A DNA stretch of 64,000 bases from Neobacillus niacini (GTDB taxonomy: Bacteria > Bacillota > Bacilli > Bacillales > Cytobacillaceae), in the NCBI RefSeq assembly GCF_000759675.1, contig NZ_BAWM01000092.1, positions 1 to 64,000 on the forward strand, given 5' to 3'. Under the pieces are notes generated by a model, which did not search any database, was not told where the DNA came from, and saw only the letters and a program-made list of their open reading frames with translations. A program made the position numbers and the translations under genes. How positions within the stretch are numbered: the first letter of the stretch is position 1; every line of letters starts with the position of its first letter. Positions 15,726 to 24,284 of the stretch are shown in pieces.

Positions 15726-17134
15726 ACGAACACCTTTTCTCGATTGAAAACCTGAAGCAGCTTTTCAACCATTCGTCTGATATCGAAATAAAAGAGGAGC
15801 ATTCTAAGGGGAAATCTTCTATTTTTGTCTATTGTAAACCCTTAACGGATACTAGTCTGATTCCCTCGTTTGTATTGCCCTCTATGGAAACCTCCAGCTC
15901 CATTTATCAATCTTTACAGATGGAGGCTACGAGCAAAAAGGATATCCATGCTGAAAAAATAGAGGAGGCGATTTTTTCAGGGAAGCTAATGGTCATACCT
16001 CCTGGAGATAAGATTATTTTTTATGATATCAGTAAATCTCCCTCAAGACAGCCGGATGAGTCGGTGGTAGAGGTTTCGGTTCGCGGACCGAAGGATGGAT
16101 TTGTTGAGGATATCACGACGAATCTTGGACTAATCCGCAAAAGGTTACGGACGAAATCTTTAGTGGTAGAAGATTACACGATTGGCAAAAGAACGAATAC
16201 AAAGATTTCTCTCCTTTATATAAAGGATATTATAAATGAAGAGATTTTAAGAGATATACAGGGACGTCTTATGGCTTTAGATATTGATATTCTAACAAGT
16301 TCCTCTATGCTGATGGAACATATATTGGACAATAAATTTACGCTTATTCCGCTAATAGACTATACAGGCAGAGCTGATTTTGTCTCAGAAGCCATCAATC
16401 AAGGGAGGTTTGCCATTATAATGGATGGAGCCCCAACAGCGTTGATAGCACCGATCGATCTGTCTTTTCTTTTTAAGACCCCTGAAGATGAAAATACGAG
16501 TTTTTATTATGCTTCATTGGAAAGAACCCTGCGTATTATAGGTCTATTTACGACGACGTTTCTGCCTGGCTTTTATACGGCATTAATCACACATAATGTA
16601 GGACAATTACCCCTTCCTCTTATTGCAACGATCACGGTTTCGAGATTAGGTTTGCCATTTTCACCATTTATTGAAGTCTTACTCATGCTAGTCATGTTTG
16701 AGTTATTTAAAGAAGGAGGGGCACGCTTGCCGAAGGGAATTGGACAAACCGTTGCCGTTCTTGGCGGCTTGATCATAGGTGATGCAGCCATCCGCGGGGG
16801 TATTACATCACCGACAATGCTAGTTGTTATTGGGATCACAGCGATTTCTAGCTTTACTCTTGTCAATCAGTCTCTAGCGGGTAACATTTTTCTCTTAAGA
16901 GTGTTCGTTCTAATCTTTAGCTACTTTATGGGGATTTATGGATTTATTATCAGTCTGTTGTTCGTTTTTCTTTATTTAACAAGGTTGAAGTCCTTTGGGG
17001 TTCCTATATTAGCGGATATCTCTTCACCAGAAGGTAAAGATATCCTCTTTACCTTTTTCCGCATCCCGTTTTCATTCATGAAAAAACGGAATGCATCTTT
17101 ACATATTAAAGATGGCACCAGATCAGGTGAATAG
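15722..17134 (+). CDS. Spore germination receptor, GerAA-type subunit
   Basis: A 470-residue protein with a long soluble N-terminal domain (about 1-260), then membrane segments from about 275. Motifs VEVSVRGPKDGFVEDITTNL and RLGLPFSPFIEVLLM are hallmarks of GerA A subunits. The family forms pentameric channels that release cations when germinant binds. It is coupled to the B subunit by an ATGA overlap, and the C subunit starts on the base after its stop. Confidence 0.95.
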   Translation: MNEHLFSIENLKQLFNHSSDIEIKEEHSKGKSSIFVYCKPLTDTSLIPSFVLPSMETSSSIYQSLQMEATSKKDIHAEKIEEAIFSGKLMVIPPGDKIIFYDISKSPSRQPDESVVEVSVRGPKDGFVEDITTNLGLIRKRLRTKSLVVEDYTIGKRTNTKISLLYIKDIINEEILRDIQGRLMALDIDILTSSSMLMEHILDNKFTLIPLIDYTGRADFVSEAINQGRFAIIMDGAPTALIAPIDLSFLFKTPEDENTSFYYASLERTLRIIGLFTTTFLPGFYTALITHNVGQLPLPLIATITVSRLGLPFSPFIEVLLMLVMFELFKEGGARLPKGIGQTVAVLGGLIIGDAAIRGGITSPTMLVVIGITAISSFTLVNQSLAGNIFLLRVFVLIFSYFMGIYGFIISLLFVFLYLTRLKSFGVPILADISSPEGKDILFTFFRIPFSFMKKRNASLHIKDGTRSGE

Positions 17135-18298
17135 ATGAGGAAATTTCTAACCATTATCTGTATACTATCTGTTTTAACGGGATGTATGAAAATTAATGAG
17201 ATCCAATTTCAATCCTATGCAGTCGGGATGGGGATTGACTATCAAAATGATGAATATCACGTTGTGCTCCAGTTCCTAGATTTCTCGAATGTAGCGAAAA
17301 TGGATCAGGGGAAAAGTGATGAATCTAGCCCTGTCTGGATTGGAGAAGGTAAAGGAAAAACGGTGGAAGATGCGATTATTAAGATCTACCATGGCATTCA
17401 AATTCCAGTAAATTACGACCAGATAAGTGTGTTTGTTTTTGGAAAGTCAGTATTAGAAAACAGATTAAGTAAAACAGTAGAGGCGTTAGATACTAATTTC
17501 AATATACGTCTAACGGGCTGGGTTTACGGTACAGAGGAACCGGTTGAAAAGATTTTTACCACGAAGGTTCCCTTTAATTATGCCTACACAAACGCCAGGA
17601 TTGTTCAGCCAGAATACATGCAGCAGCAAGATTCCTCTATTCCAGCTTTATCGCTGCAGGGACTTGTTTATCAATTACATGAAAAAACAAAAACGATACT
17701 AGTGCCAAGTATATCCACGAACGATGCGATCATGAATCATGATAAAGATAAATTGCCTGTGACCATTTTTAATGGTGCCTATCTCATGAAGGGGGCAAAA
17801 TTGAAGGGTCACCTAAATGAAAAAGATCTTAAGGGTTTTATTCGAGTGAATAACAAATCAGTCCGATCACCTGTCATTTTTAGTGATAGAAATGCAGGAA
17901 AGGAGGAATTTGTTCAAATCGAATTATTGAACCCAAAGATTAAAAGAATGGTGAATAAAGACGAAAACGGGATACAAATGGGTTTAGATATAACAATCTC
18001 TGCCATTGTCAGAGAATCAAGCAAAGAGATTCTCTCCCCAACAATCAAGAGACAGATTAAAGAAGAAATAAGAAAAGAAGTGTATGATGGATATTTAAAA
18101 AGTCAAAAAATCGGTGGAGATATTTATCAATTTGAGGACTATATGTACCGATTTATGCACGATGATTGGAAGTCGTCTCAAACCAGCGGGAAATTCCCCA
18201 TTTTAAATAAAAAAGACATCCATGTAGATATTGCACCATTAAAAAGCATAAATAGAATCAATGCTGGAATCGATACGCCTCTTAATAATAGGAAATGA
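17135..18298 (+). CDS. Spore germination receptor, GerAC-type lipoprotein
   Basis: A 387-residue Ger(x)C lipoprotein. The signal peptide ends in the lipobox LTGC, placing it outside the inner spore membrane after lipidation. QSYAVGMGIDYQNDEYHVVLQ and the C-terminal YDGYLKSQKIGGDIYQFEDY fit the three-domain GerC fold. It starts immediately after the A-subunit stop and ends before a strong terminator. All three subunits look intact, so a working receptor is likely. Confidence 0.95.
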   Translation: MRKFLTIICILSVLTGCMKINEIQFQSYAVGMGIDYQNDEYHVVLQFLDFSNVAKMDQGKSDESSPVWIGEGKGKTVEDAIIKIYHGIQIPVNYDQISVFVFGKSVLENRLSKTVEALDTNFNIRLTGWVYGTEEPVEKIFTTKVPFNYAYTNARIVQPEYMQQQDSSIPALSLQGLVYQLHEKTKTILVPSISTNDAIMNHDKDKLPVTIFNGAYLMKGAKLKGHLNEKDLKGFIRVNNKSVRSPVIFSDRNAGKEEFVQIELLNPKIKRMVNKDENGIQMGLDITISAIVRESSKEILSPTIKRQIKEEIRKEVYDGYLKSQKIGGDIYQFEDYMYRFMHDDWKSSQTSGKFPILNKKDIHVDIAPLKSINRINAGIDTPLNNRK

Positions 18299-18367
18299 TG
18301 CCACTTAGGCCATCTTGATAACAATCCTTGGACGGATTAAAAAATTTTTTGAAGAAAGATTTATATT

Positions 18368-18402
18368 AGCTACCCAAGCCTATATGATTGGGTAGCTTTT
18401 CT
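18368..18402 (+). terminator. Terminator of the germination operon
   Basis: AGCTACCCAA and TTGGGTAGCT form a 10-bp stem, followed by TTTTCT. Confidence 0.85.
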
Positions 18403-18485
18403 ATTACTGAATCGGATTTATGACCAATAAACTTCAAGACTAATCATCCCCATTCATCAGTTTTTCATAGATATGCATTGCGAAA

Positions 18486-18517
18486 GAGGTTACTCATTCA
18501 TGAGCAACCTTTTTGGT
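18486..18517. terminator. Hairpin between the ger operon and the nuclease gene
   Basis: GAGGTTACTC pairs with ATGAGCAACC, with TTTTT on the plus side. It may serve the converging nuclease gene on the minus strand as well. Confidence 0.55.
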
Positions 18518-18527
18518 TCTTTTATAT

Positions 18528-19373
18528 TCATCGCTTACTCTTACGATACCCCGCATTCTGTGCCTCTTCCTCACTACAGAACATCTCTTCAGGCTTCGTC
18601 ACATCATAATATTGTTGTCCAGGCATATGATAAATCTTATCTCCCCGGCTTGAGATATTGCCTTTAATCCTACACTTCCCTGACGAAGAAGAACCAGTGG
18701 ACGGATTTTTGGCGGTTCCTTCATTAAAGCCTTGATCAGTTGCGTAATTTTCAATCGACCAAATCCCAATTTCCTTTGCTTGTGCCTGTTTTTGTAAATT
18801 GTAGAATTGGTCAACATAGCGAGTATTAGGGGCGTATACATATGCCACTCGAGCTAACCCTTTTTCGAGCAGCAGCTCATTAAACATTTTACCATCGGCA
18901 TACAAATAACAAAGCAAGCGGCCATATTTATCTCGCTCACTGACATCAATCTCAATTTCTACCTGTTTTCCAGGTGTTAATGTCTCTTTTGCAAAAGCAG
19001 AGGCCTCTGGTCCAAAGGGCTGTACAGGCTTGTCGGGATGGACTGTTTCAGGTGTATCCACTAGTAACAGCCTAACTGTTTCTTCTCTCCCATTCACCTT
19101 AATATTTAACGTGTCTCCATCCACGACTCTTACAATAGTAGCTGGTAATACCTTGCCCCTCGGAATTCCTGTATAGTATTCATTCTCATTTTTAACTGGC
19201 TCACTTGGAGTCTCTTCTTCTTCCTCGGGAGCAGATTCTTGTAGTGGGGTCTGTTCTTTTGCTTGCTCCGTAGGTGTTTCTGTATCCTTCTTAGGCGTGC
19301 TGTCTTCTATAGCACATGCCGTTAAAAGACCTATTAGCAAAATAAAAAGGATACCAAATCGTGTTAATTTCAA
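18528..19373 (-). CDS. Thermonuclease-family lipoprotein
   Basis: A 281-residue exported nuclease. The signal peptide ends in lipobox LTAC, then comes an acidic Thr/Glu/Pro linker (about 24-65). The staphylococcal-nuclease domain (about 70-205) has VRLLLVDTPET, with the catalytic Arg, Asp and Glu, and DKYGRLLCYLY, with the second Arg. A C-terminal segment, GDKIYHMPGQQYYDVTKPEE, is the short domain found at the end of several Bacillus nucleases. It should cleave DNA and RNA at the cell surface with Ca2+. It ends next to the germination operon on the opposite strand. Confidence 0.9.
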   Translation of the reverse strand: MKLTRFGILFILLIGLLTACAIEDSTPKKDTETPTEQAKEQTPLQESAPEEEEETPSEPVKNENEYYTGIPRGKVLPATIVRVVDGDTLNIKVNGREETVRLLLVDTPETVHPDKPVQPFGPEASAFAKETLTPGKQVEIEIDVSERDKYGRLLCYLYADGKMFNELLLEKGLARVAYVYAPNTRYVDQFYNLQKQAQAKEIGIWSIENYATDQGFNEGTAKNPSTGSSSSGKCRIKGNISSRGDKIYHMPGQQYYDVTKPEEMFCSEEEAQNAGYRKSKR

Positions 19374-19421
19374 CTTAATATACTCCTTCCAAAAAAACTA
19401 AATATCTTCAAATGATACCAA

Positions 19422-19475
19422 AGTTCGTTTATCAAAAAAAGGGCTCGTGGGACATTTAATTAAACGTTTAATTAG
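19422..19475. promoter_or_regulatory. Second copy of the shared TetR-like upstream element
   Basis: AAGTTCGTTTATCAAAAAAA is followed by a GGG...GTG...GAC stretch and the perfect 18-bp palindrome TAATTAAACGTTTAATTA (19457-19474). It matches the layout of 3101-3157. It lies between the nuclease gene (minus) and the MFS gene (plus), so it could control either. Confidence 0.5.
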
Positions 19476-19523
19476 GTAGTGAATGCTGGGTCTAGTCGAA
19501 ATTTGTATGTAGAGTTGAGGATT

Positions 19524-19552
19524 TTGAAGAAAATATACACTATACATATAAT
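19524..19552 (+). promoter_or_regulatory. Sigma-A-like promoter of the MFS gene
   Basis: TTGAAG (19524-19529) and TATAAT (19547-19552) are separated by 17 bp. Confidence 0.65.
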
Positions 19553-19576
19553 AGAAATTGTGGTACCGTATAGTAA

Positions 19577-19597
19577 TTAGTTGTATCGACCAACTAA
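19577..19597 (+). promoter_or_regulatory. Inverted-repeat operator downstream of the start site
   Basis: TTAGTTG-tatcgac-CAACTAA, with perfect 7-bp arms, lies about 20 bp after the predicted transcription start. The form suits a MarR-type repressor of an efflux gene. Confidence 0.55.
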
Positions 19598-19680
19598 ATT
19601 CGCGAGATGACATCGACGTTTATTTTATAAGGAAAGCAGAGCAGGTTTCCTGTTATGTGGAAGAATCAGGGGGGAGAAAT

Positions 19681-20898
19681 ATGGGTAAGGAGAAGCTGTG
19701 GACGAGGAATTTTACCATCGTGTCTTTGGTTAACTTTTTATTAGTTTTAGTTTATTTTTTATTAATGGTGACCATAGCTAGGTATGCTGTTGATCAGTTT
19801 GGTGCATCTACAAGTATTGCCGGGCTTGTCTCCAGTATCTTTATTATTGGATCGTTAATTGGTCGATTGGTAACGGGACGGATGATTGAAGATGTCGGGA
19901 GCAAGAAAACATTTCGTGTGGGCTTACTATTGTTCATCATCACCACTGCGTTGTATTTTTTCACATCAAATTTATCATTATTAATCATTAACAGGCTGTT
20001 ACATGGGGTCGCAGTTGGAGTTGCCAGTACGGCAACAGGAACAATTATTGCTCAAACTGTTCCAAGAAGTAGAAGAGGCGAAGGAATTGGCTTCTTTAGT
20101 TTGAGTGCCGTATTAGCAACAGCAATAGGACCATTTGTGGGAATGCTTTTCACTCGGTATGGAAATTTTAATATGATTTTTATGTTTAATTTACTGTTAG
20201 CTGCTATTTGTATGGTCATATCCTTTGCCGTGAATCTACCAGCGATTCCAGCAGTTAAAAAAGATAAAGAGCAGGTTGGAACAGGCTTTAAACTATCTAA
20301 TTATCTTGAATACAAGGCGGTACCGATTTCATTTGTAGCCCTTGTAGTTGGTTTTAGTTATTCAGGAGTGTTATCGTTTTTGTCCTTTTATGCTGAGGAC
20401 ATTAATTTAGTGGATGCTGCTGGCTTTTTCTTTCTTGTCTATTCCATTATATTGTTATTATCACGCCCTTTTTCTGGCCGCTTAATGGATGCAAAAGGAG
20501 CTAATATCGTTATTTATCCATGCCTGGCTGTTTTTGCAATTGGAATGGTATTGTTTAGTCAAGCCTACTACGGAGTCATTTTATTACTAGCAGCTGCCTT
20601 TATTGGTTTAGGATATGGTAACTTTGTTTCAGTCGCACAAACCATTTCGATCCAGGTCTCACCGCCAAATCGTTTTGGCTTGGCAACCTCTACATTTTAT
20701 ATCCTGTATGATTTAGGACTAGGCGCAGGACCATACTTACTTGGCTTCCTCGTTCCTATTACAGGATATCGCGGTCTGTTTTTATATATGGCAGGTGTGG
20801 TTGTAGTATCCTTCGTTCTTTACTACTTCTTACATGGTAGAGCGGAAAAAGAACAGAAAAAGGAAAAAGCAAGACAGGGTGTTTTGCAGGGAAATTGA
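19681..20898 (+). CDS. MFS transporter
   Basis: A 405-residue 12-segment major facilitator. After MGKEKLWTRNFT come segment 1, the loop 2-3 signature GSLIGRLVTGRMIEDVGSKK and a C-terminal half starting near residue 215. ATG 19681 follows GGGGGGAGAAAT. The frame is open back to 19558 but that part lies over the promoter and operator. The substrate is unknown; drug or metabolite efflux is the usual role of such stand-alone carriers. Confidence 0.85.
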   Translation: MGKEKLWTRNFTIVSLVNFLLVLVYFLLMVTIARYAVDQFGASTSIAGLVSSIFIIGSLIGRLVTGRMIEDVGSKKTFRVGLLLFIITTALYFFTSNLSLLIINRLLHGVAVGVASTATGTIIAQTVPRSRRGEGIGFFSLSAVLATAIGPFVGMLFTRYGNFNMIFMFNLLLAAICMVISFAVNLPAIPAVKKDKEQVGTGFKLSNYLEYKAVPISFVALVVGFSYSGVLSFLSFYAEDINLVDAAGFFFLVYSIILLLSRPFSGRLMDAKGANIVIYPCLAVFAIGMVLFSQAYYGVILLLAAAFIGLGYGNFVSVAQTISIQVSPPNRFGLATSTFYILYDLGLGAGPYLLGFLVPITGYRGLFLYMAGVVVVSFVLYYFLHGRAEKEQKKEKARQGVLQGN

Positions 20899-21044
20899 TT
20901 TATCAAGGCAGTAGGTAGAGTAGATTGCTGATCTGACGGGACTGGACAAAGAAGAGGTTGAAAGATCATAGGGTATGGTTTCCTAAGTGTTCTTAGGTTT
21001 GCTAAAAAGATGTATTTACTTGTGAAAGAAGTGAGATATAGTAA

Positions 21045-21431
21045 ATGAATTTAAACAAAATACACCACATAGCGGTTATTTGTTCTAACTATGAAGTATC
21101 AAAAGACTTTTATGTGCGGATTTTAGGGCTTACTCCTATAAGGGAAGTGTGTCGTGAGGAAAGAGATTCTTATAAACTTGATCTTGAGGTGAATGGCCAA
21201 TACCAAATTGAGTTGTTTTCCTTTCCAAACCCACCAGCACGAGTCAATTATCCGGAGTCTGCGGGTTTAAGGCATTTGGCGTTTGAAGTCGATAATATTG
21301 AAGAGGCAGTTCGCCATTTAGCACTAATGCAAGTGGAAGTTGAAGATATTCGGGTAGACCCCTGGACCGAAAAGAAATTTACCTTCTTTGCTGATCCAGA
21401 TGGCTTACCTATTGAACTTTATGAATGTTAA
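21045..21431 (+). CDS. VOC family protein (glyoxalase-like)
   Basis: A 128-residue single-domain vicinal-oxygen-chelate protein. It begins NLNKIHHIAVICSNYEVSKD, with the metal His in HHIAV. It has GLRHLAFEVDNIEEAV in the second half and ends FFADPDGLPIELYE with the last Glu ligand. It resembles the YaeR/SMU1112c subgroup. The reaction is unknown; glutathione lyase activity cannot be assumed in this lineage. The ribosome binding site (AAGAAGTGAG) is only fair. Confidence 0.85.
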   Translation: MNLNKIHHIAVICSNYEVSKDFYVRILGLTPIREVCREERDSYKLDLEVNGQYQIELFSFPNPPARVNYPESAGLRHLAFEVDNIEEAVRHLALMQVEVEDIRVDPWTEKKFTFFADPDGLPIELYEC

Positions 21432-21445
21432 TACCTGTCCTTATT

Positions 21446-21487
21446 GAAAGGGGTGAATCACCAGATTCACCCCTTTCAATTTATTTT
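21446..21487. terminator. Terminator between the VOC gene and the converging orphan
   Basis: GAAAGGGGTGAATC-acca-GATTCACCCCTTTC is a 14-bp perfect stem. AATTTATTTTT follows on the plus strand. Confidence 0.85.
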
Positions 21488-21527
21488 TACATGGGAGTCC
21501 AAGCCAGGATTTGTCGGAATGGGGTTG

Positions 21528-21809
21528 TTACTCGTCAGCAAACAATTCACCCAGATACTCTGCATGGTCGAGATACTGTAACACAAATTCTTTTAAGGTC
21601 ATAGGGATATTGGTATCTTCTAACCAATAATCATAACTTGTTGCGATGGTTTTTTTGATGAGGTCGTTGCACAGCCACTTTTTGGCTAGCCTATGATTAA
21701 GACTGGAGAGGACGTCAGTCACTTCCTGGATACTGGTTATCATGAACACCACCTTAAAAGGACTTTTTTCTACTATATGCAAAAGCATTTCATTAAGGCT
21801 ACTTATCAC
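21528..21809 (-). CDS. Unrecognised 93-residue protein
   Basis: The frame begins with GTG 21809 directly after a stop and reads MISSLNEMLLHIVEKSPFKV, ending EYLGELFADE. The composition is protein-like (acidic, with amphipathic helices) and there is no membrane segment. No ribosome binding site is clear before the GTG or before an internal ATG at 21788, so it could be a truncated gene. It ends before a shared terminator. An open frame on the plus strand (21693-21878) is less protein-like. Confidence 0.5.
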   Translation of the reverse strand: MISSLNEMLLHIVEKSPFKVVFMITSIQEVTDVLSSLNHRLAKKWLCNDLIKKTIATSYDYWLEDTNIPMTLKEFVLQYLDHAEYLGELFADE

Positions 21810-21964
21810 TTAAAAAACGAAGAATCCCTTCTTCAAAAAGGGAGAAAGGCACTTAAATATGGGATTGTCAGTAGTTAGATTAAATGATTGATTTTCAGGA
21901 GATAGTAATATATGAGGATTTGTGATAGTATTTAAAGCATTGTAGAAAGAGGAAGTGAGCTTGC

Positions 21965-22321
21965 GTGATCAATATAACCGTTCCAAAACCAGATGTTACG
22001 ATTACCAAACAGGACAAACCTGAGCTAAGTAATATTTATGGTTTTACTGATTTTCATCTTATCACTCGTGAGAAGGGTGGTATCTTCATGTTTTATAACA
22101 AGAACGATGAGTTATTGTTTGTAGGTAAAGCAAGGAAATTGCGACCTAGAATCAAAAAACATTTTGAGGACACCGTGTCTCCAATCAAAAACCACAGAGA
22201 TGAAGTTACTAAAATTGAGGTTTGTGTGATTGAAGATCCAACACATAGAGAAATTTATGAAACGTTTATCATTAATGAATCAAAGTCGAAGTACAATATA
22301 GACAAAGTGTTTTTTAGATAA
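21965..22321 (+). CDS. GIY-YIG-type nuclease-domain protein
   Basis: A 118-residue protein with GGIFMFYNKNDELLFVGKAR in the place of GIYxIxN...YVGKT, then LRPRIKKHF and ETFIINESKSKYNID with the family Glu and Asn. The GIY and YIG triads are changed (GIF and FVG), so activity is uncertain. The GTG start at 21965 follows AGAGGAAGTGAG. Such short domains occur alone in many Bacillus genomes. Confidence 0.7.
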   Translation: MINITVPKPDVTITKQDKPELSNIYGFTDFHLITREKGGIFMFYNKNDELLFVGKARKLRPRIKKHFEDTVSPIKNHRDEVTKIEVCVIEDPTHREIYETFIINESKSKYNIDKVFFR

Positions 22322-22334
22322 AAACCGATGATTG

Positions 22335-22380
22335 AAGGCAATAGGTACAGTCAATAAATGACTGTGCCTATTGCCTTTTA
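22335..22380. terminator. Terminator after the GIY-YIG gene
   Basis: AAGGCAATAGGTACAGTC pairs with GACTGTGCCTATTGCCTT, 18 positions with one G-T pair, followed by TT. Confidence 0.85.
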
Positions 22381-22492
22381 TATGTATTTACTTATAATTT
22401 CAGCAAAAAAAAACCGCGGATAGTAATACAAAATCCTCTTTAGTTAATTTAATTTCTTCACCAACTTGATACTTCAAAACGGATTGCTTGAG
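22378..22492 (-). pseudogene. Gene relic with a T9 frameshift
   Basis: The minus strand reads SVLKYQVGEEIKLTKEDF, then VLLSAVFF, then stops shortly after a run of nine T. Dropping one T restores AEIISKYI and a stop at 22378. No start codon or upstream part is present. This looks like the C-terminal end of a small protein broken by homopolymer slippage. The family was not identified. Confidence 0.45.
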
Positions 22493-22504
22493 AAGTACCT
22501 TAAA

Positions 22505-22620
22505 TATAGATGGTGTCGCCGATATTCGGCAGCCGCAGCGATTGTTTGCGGTCATGAATATAAATGGAAGATGGGTTTTGGGTGACTATGTAAAAAGTGG
22601 ATCCGTTTGGTTTCGCCATC
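22505..22620 (+). pseudogene. Fragment of a methyltransferase paralogue
   Basis: It reads IDGVADIRQPQRLFAVMNI and then GRWVLGDYVKSGSVWFRHQ. These match residues about 112-150 of the intact gene at 35258 (INGVADIRNPQRLFAVMNV), with roughly 80% DNA identity. Homology begins and ends abruptly, with no catalytic motifs on either side, so it is a dead fragment. Confidence 0.8.
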
Positions 22621-22696
22621 AATCAGGGGCGGATTGTTACCGAAAAATAAGGAGACTTAGAGATTGGGTAACAATCAGCGGACGCTACCAAAAAAT

Positions 22697-22729
22697 GAAA
22701 AAAAATCCAGCAGCACATTGCTACTGGAT
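22697..22729 (-). terminator. Terminator in the fragment cluster
   Basis: On the minus strand ATCCAGTAGC-aatgt-GCTGCTGGAT is followed by a run of T. Confidence 0.75.
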
Positions 22730-22743
22730 ACCGGTTTTGGTAA

Positions 22744-22995
22744 TTATGCGTTATTTTTAAAATTTTGAATTCTGTATAAATCCTTGAAGTCAGGCCAACT
22801 CATTTTTCGTTTCAGATGTTCACGGAAGGAATGGCAGTTTTTTTCTTGCGTTTGATCATAGAGAAGGGAAATAAAGCGCTGTAATCGAACTTGTACTAAA
22901 AAAAAGTATCGATTGTTTTTTGCTAATACAGGGATATCCATGACTTTAATCTTCTGGCCAACCGCATTTTTGAACTCTAGGCTCTTACATAACAA
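22744..22995 (-). pseudogene. Relic sharing a conserved tail with 46936
   Basis: An 83-codon frame ends HSFREHLKRKMSWPDFKDLY followed by RIQNFKNNA. The same tail, with about 85% DNA identity, ends a frame at 46936-47030, but the upstream parts differ. No ribosome binding site was seen. It is either the 3' end of a decayed gene family or a small mobile cassette. Function is unknown. Confidence 0.45.
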
Positions 22996-23103
22996 AGTAT
23001 CATCTTCTTTTACCAGTTTGTTTACTATTATAACCTAATAACTTTTACAAAGCCTATTTGAAAATTAGGTGTTCATAAATAATTCAGATTTTTTTTCTTT
23101 TAT

Positions 23104-23133
23104 AAAAAACCAGATTCCTATTTCAGAATCTGG
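23104..23133 (-). terminator. Terminator of the carboxynorspermidine operon
   Basis: On the minus strand CCAGATTC-tgaaatag-GAATCTGG is followed by TTTTTTAT. Confidence 0.85.
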
Positions 23134-23144
23134 CTTTTAAATGG

Positions 23145-24284
23145 TTAAGCTAGTCTCATTTTAAAGTCTTGATAGCCAAATTGATGCACGACCTTACAAT
23201 CTCCATCTTTATCTTGAACAGCGATGGCCGGTAATGGCATGCCGTTAAAAGTGGTGTTTTTGACCATTGTATAGATCGCCATATCACCGAAAACTAATCT
23301 ATCACCGCTTTTTAATGGCTGATCAAAAGAATAATCACCGATGACATCTCCTGTCAGGCAAGTTTGCCCGCCAAGTCGATACGTAAATGGCTTTTCTGCT
23401 GCTTCCCCTGATCCAAAAAGAGGAGGACGATAAGGCATTTCTAAAACATCAGGCATATGGCAGGTTGCTGAAGTGTCAAGAATCGCAATCTCCATTCCGT
23501 TTTGATGCAGGTCAAGTACAGACGTAACCAAATATCCTGCATTGAGAGCAATGGCTTCTCCTGGCTCGAGATATACTTCTAAACCATATTGATCCTGCAT
23601 TTTCTTAATACAGTTTTCTAGTCGCGGGATATCATAATCTTCTCTTGTAATATGATGGCCGCCGCCAAAGTTGATCCATTCCATTTGCGGGAGCCACTGG
23701 CCAAACTTTTCTTCCACAGCATTCAGAGTGGTTTCTAAGTCGTCAGAGTTTTGCTGACAAAGGGTGTGGAAATGCAGCCCTGAAACACCGTCTAGCAAGT
23801 CCGGACGAAAGTGCTTTAAAGTTACACCGAATCTAGAACCTGGTGAACAAGGATCATAGATGGCATGCCCGATTTGTGTGGAGCATTCAGGATTAATCCG
23901 CAAGCCCACTTTCCTGCCTGCTTGAAGAGCTTTCTCTTTAAATTTTTCCAACTGTGAAAAAGAATTAAAAATAATATGATCGCAAATAGATACAATTTCG
24001 TCGATTTCATCTTCACGATAGGCTGGGGCAAAGACATGATTTTCTTTGCCCATTTCCTCGTAACCGAGACGTGCCTCGTATAAGCCGCTTGCGGTTGTAC
24101 CGCTTAAATACTCACCGATGAGCGGATACATGGTTGTCATCGAAAATGCTTTTTGGGCTAAAACAATCTTAGCTCCTGTACGCTTCATGACTCCGTTCAG
24201 GATTTTTAGATTTTTTTCGATAAGGGCTTCATCGACTACATAACATGGGGTTGGTAATTCCTCGAACCGCATGTTATCGAACAA
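23145..24284 (-). CDS. nspC: Carboxynorspermidine decarboxylase
   Basis: A PLP enzyme that decarboxylates carboxynorspermidine or carboxyspermidine to the polyamine. The 379-residue protein is of the alanine-racemase-like decarboxylase fold. It begins with ELPTPCYVVDEALIEKNLKI, has the PLP Lys in VLAQKAFSM, GLHFHTLCQQ, EWINFGGGHH and EPGEAIALNAGY, and DTSATCHMPDVLE near the active site. It overlaps the end of the upstream synthase by 11 bp. The pair forms the alternative, aspartate-semialdehyde-based polyamine route. The preferred amine (diaminopropane or putrescine) cannot be told here. Confidence 0.92.
   Translation of the reverse strand: MFDNMRFEELPTPCYVVDEALIEKNLKILNGVMKRTGAKIVLAQKAFSMTTMYPLIGEYLSGTTASGLYEARLGYEEMGKENHVFAPAYREDEIDEIVSICDHIIFNSFSQLEKFKEKALQAGRKVGLRINPECSTQIGHAIYDPCSPGSRFGVTLKHFRPDLLDGVSGLHFHTLCQQNSDDLETTLNAVEEKFGQWLPQMEWINFGGGHHITREDYDIPRLENCIKKMQDQYGLEVYLEPGEAIALNAGYLVTSVLDLHQNGMEIAILDTSATCHMPDVLEMPYRPPLFGSGEAAEKPFTYRLGGQTCLTGDVIGDYSFDQPLKSGDRLVFGDMAIYTMVKNTTFNGMPLPAIAVQDKDGDCKVVHQFGYQDFKMRLA

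Noticed and set aside
21693..21878. Plus-strand 61-codon frame opposite the 93-residue orphan
   Set aside because: No ribosome binding site; the minus-strand frame is longer and ends at a shared terminator.
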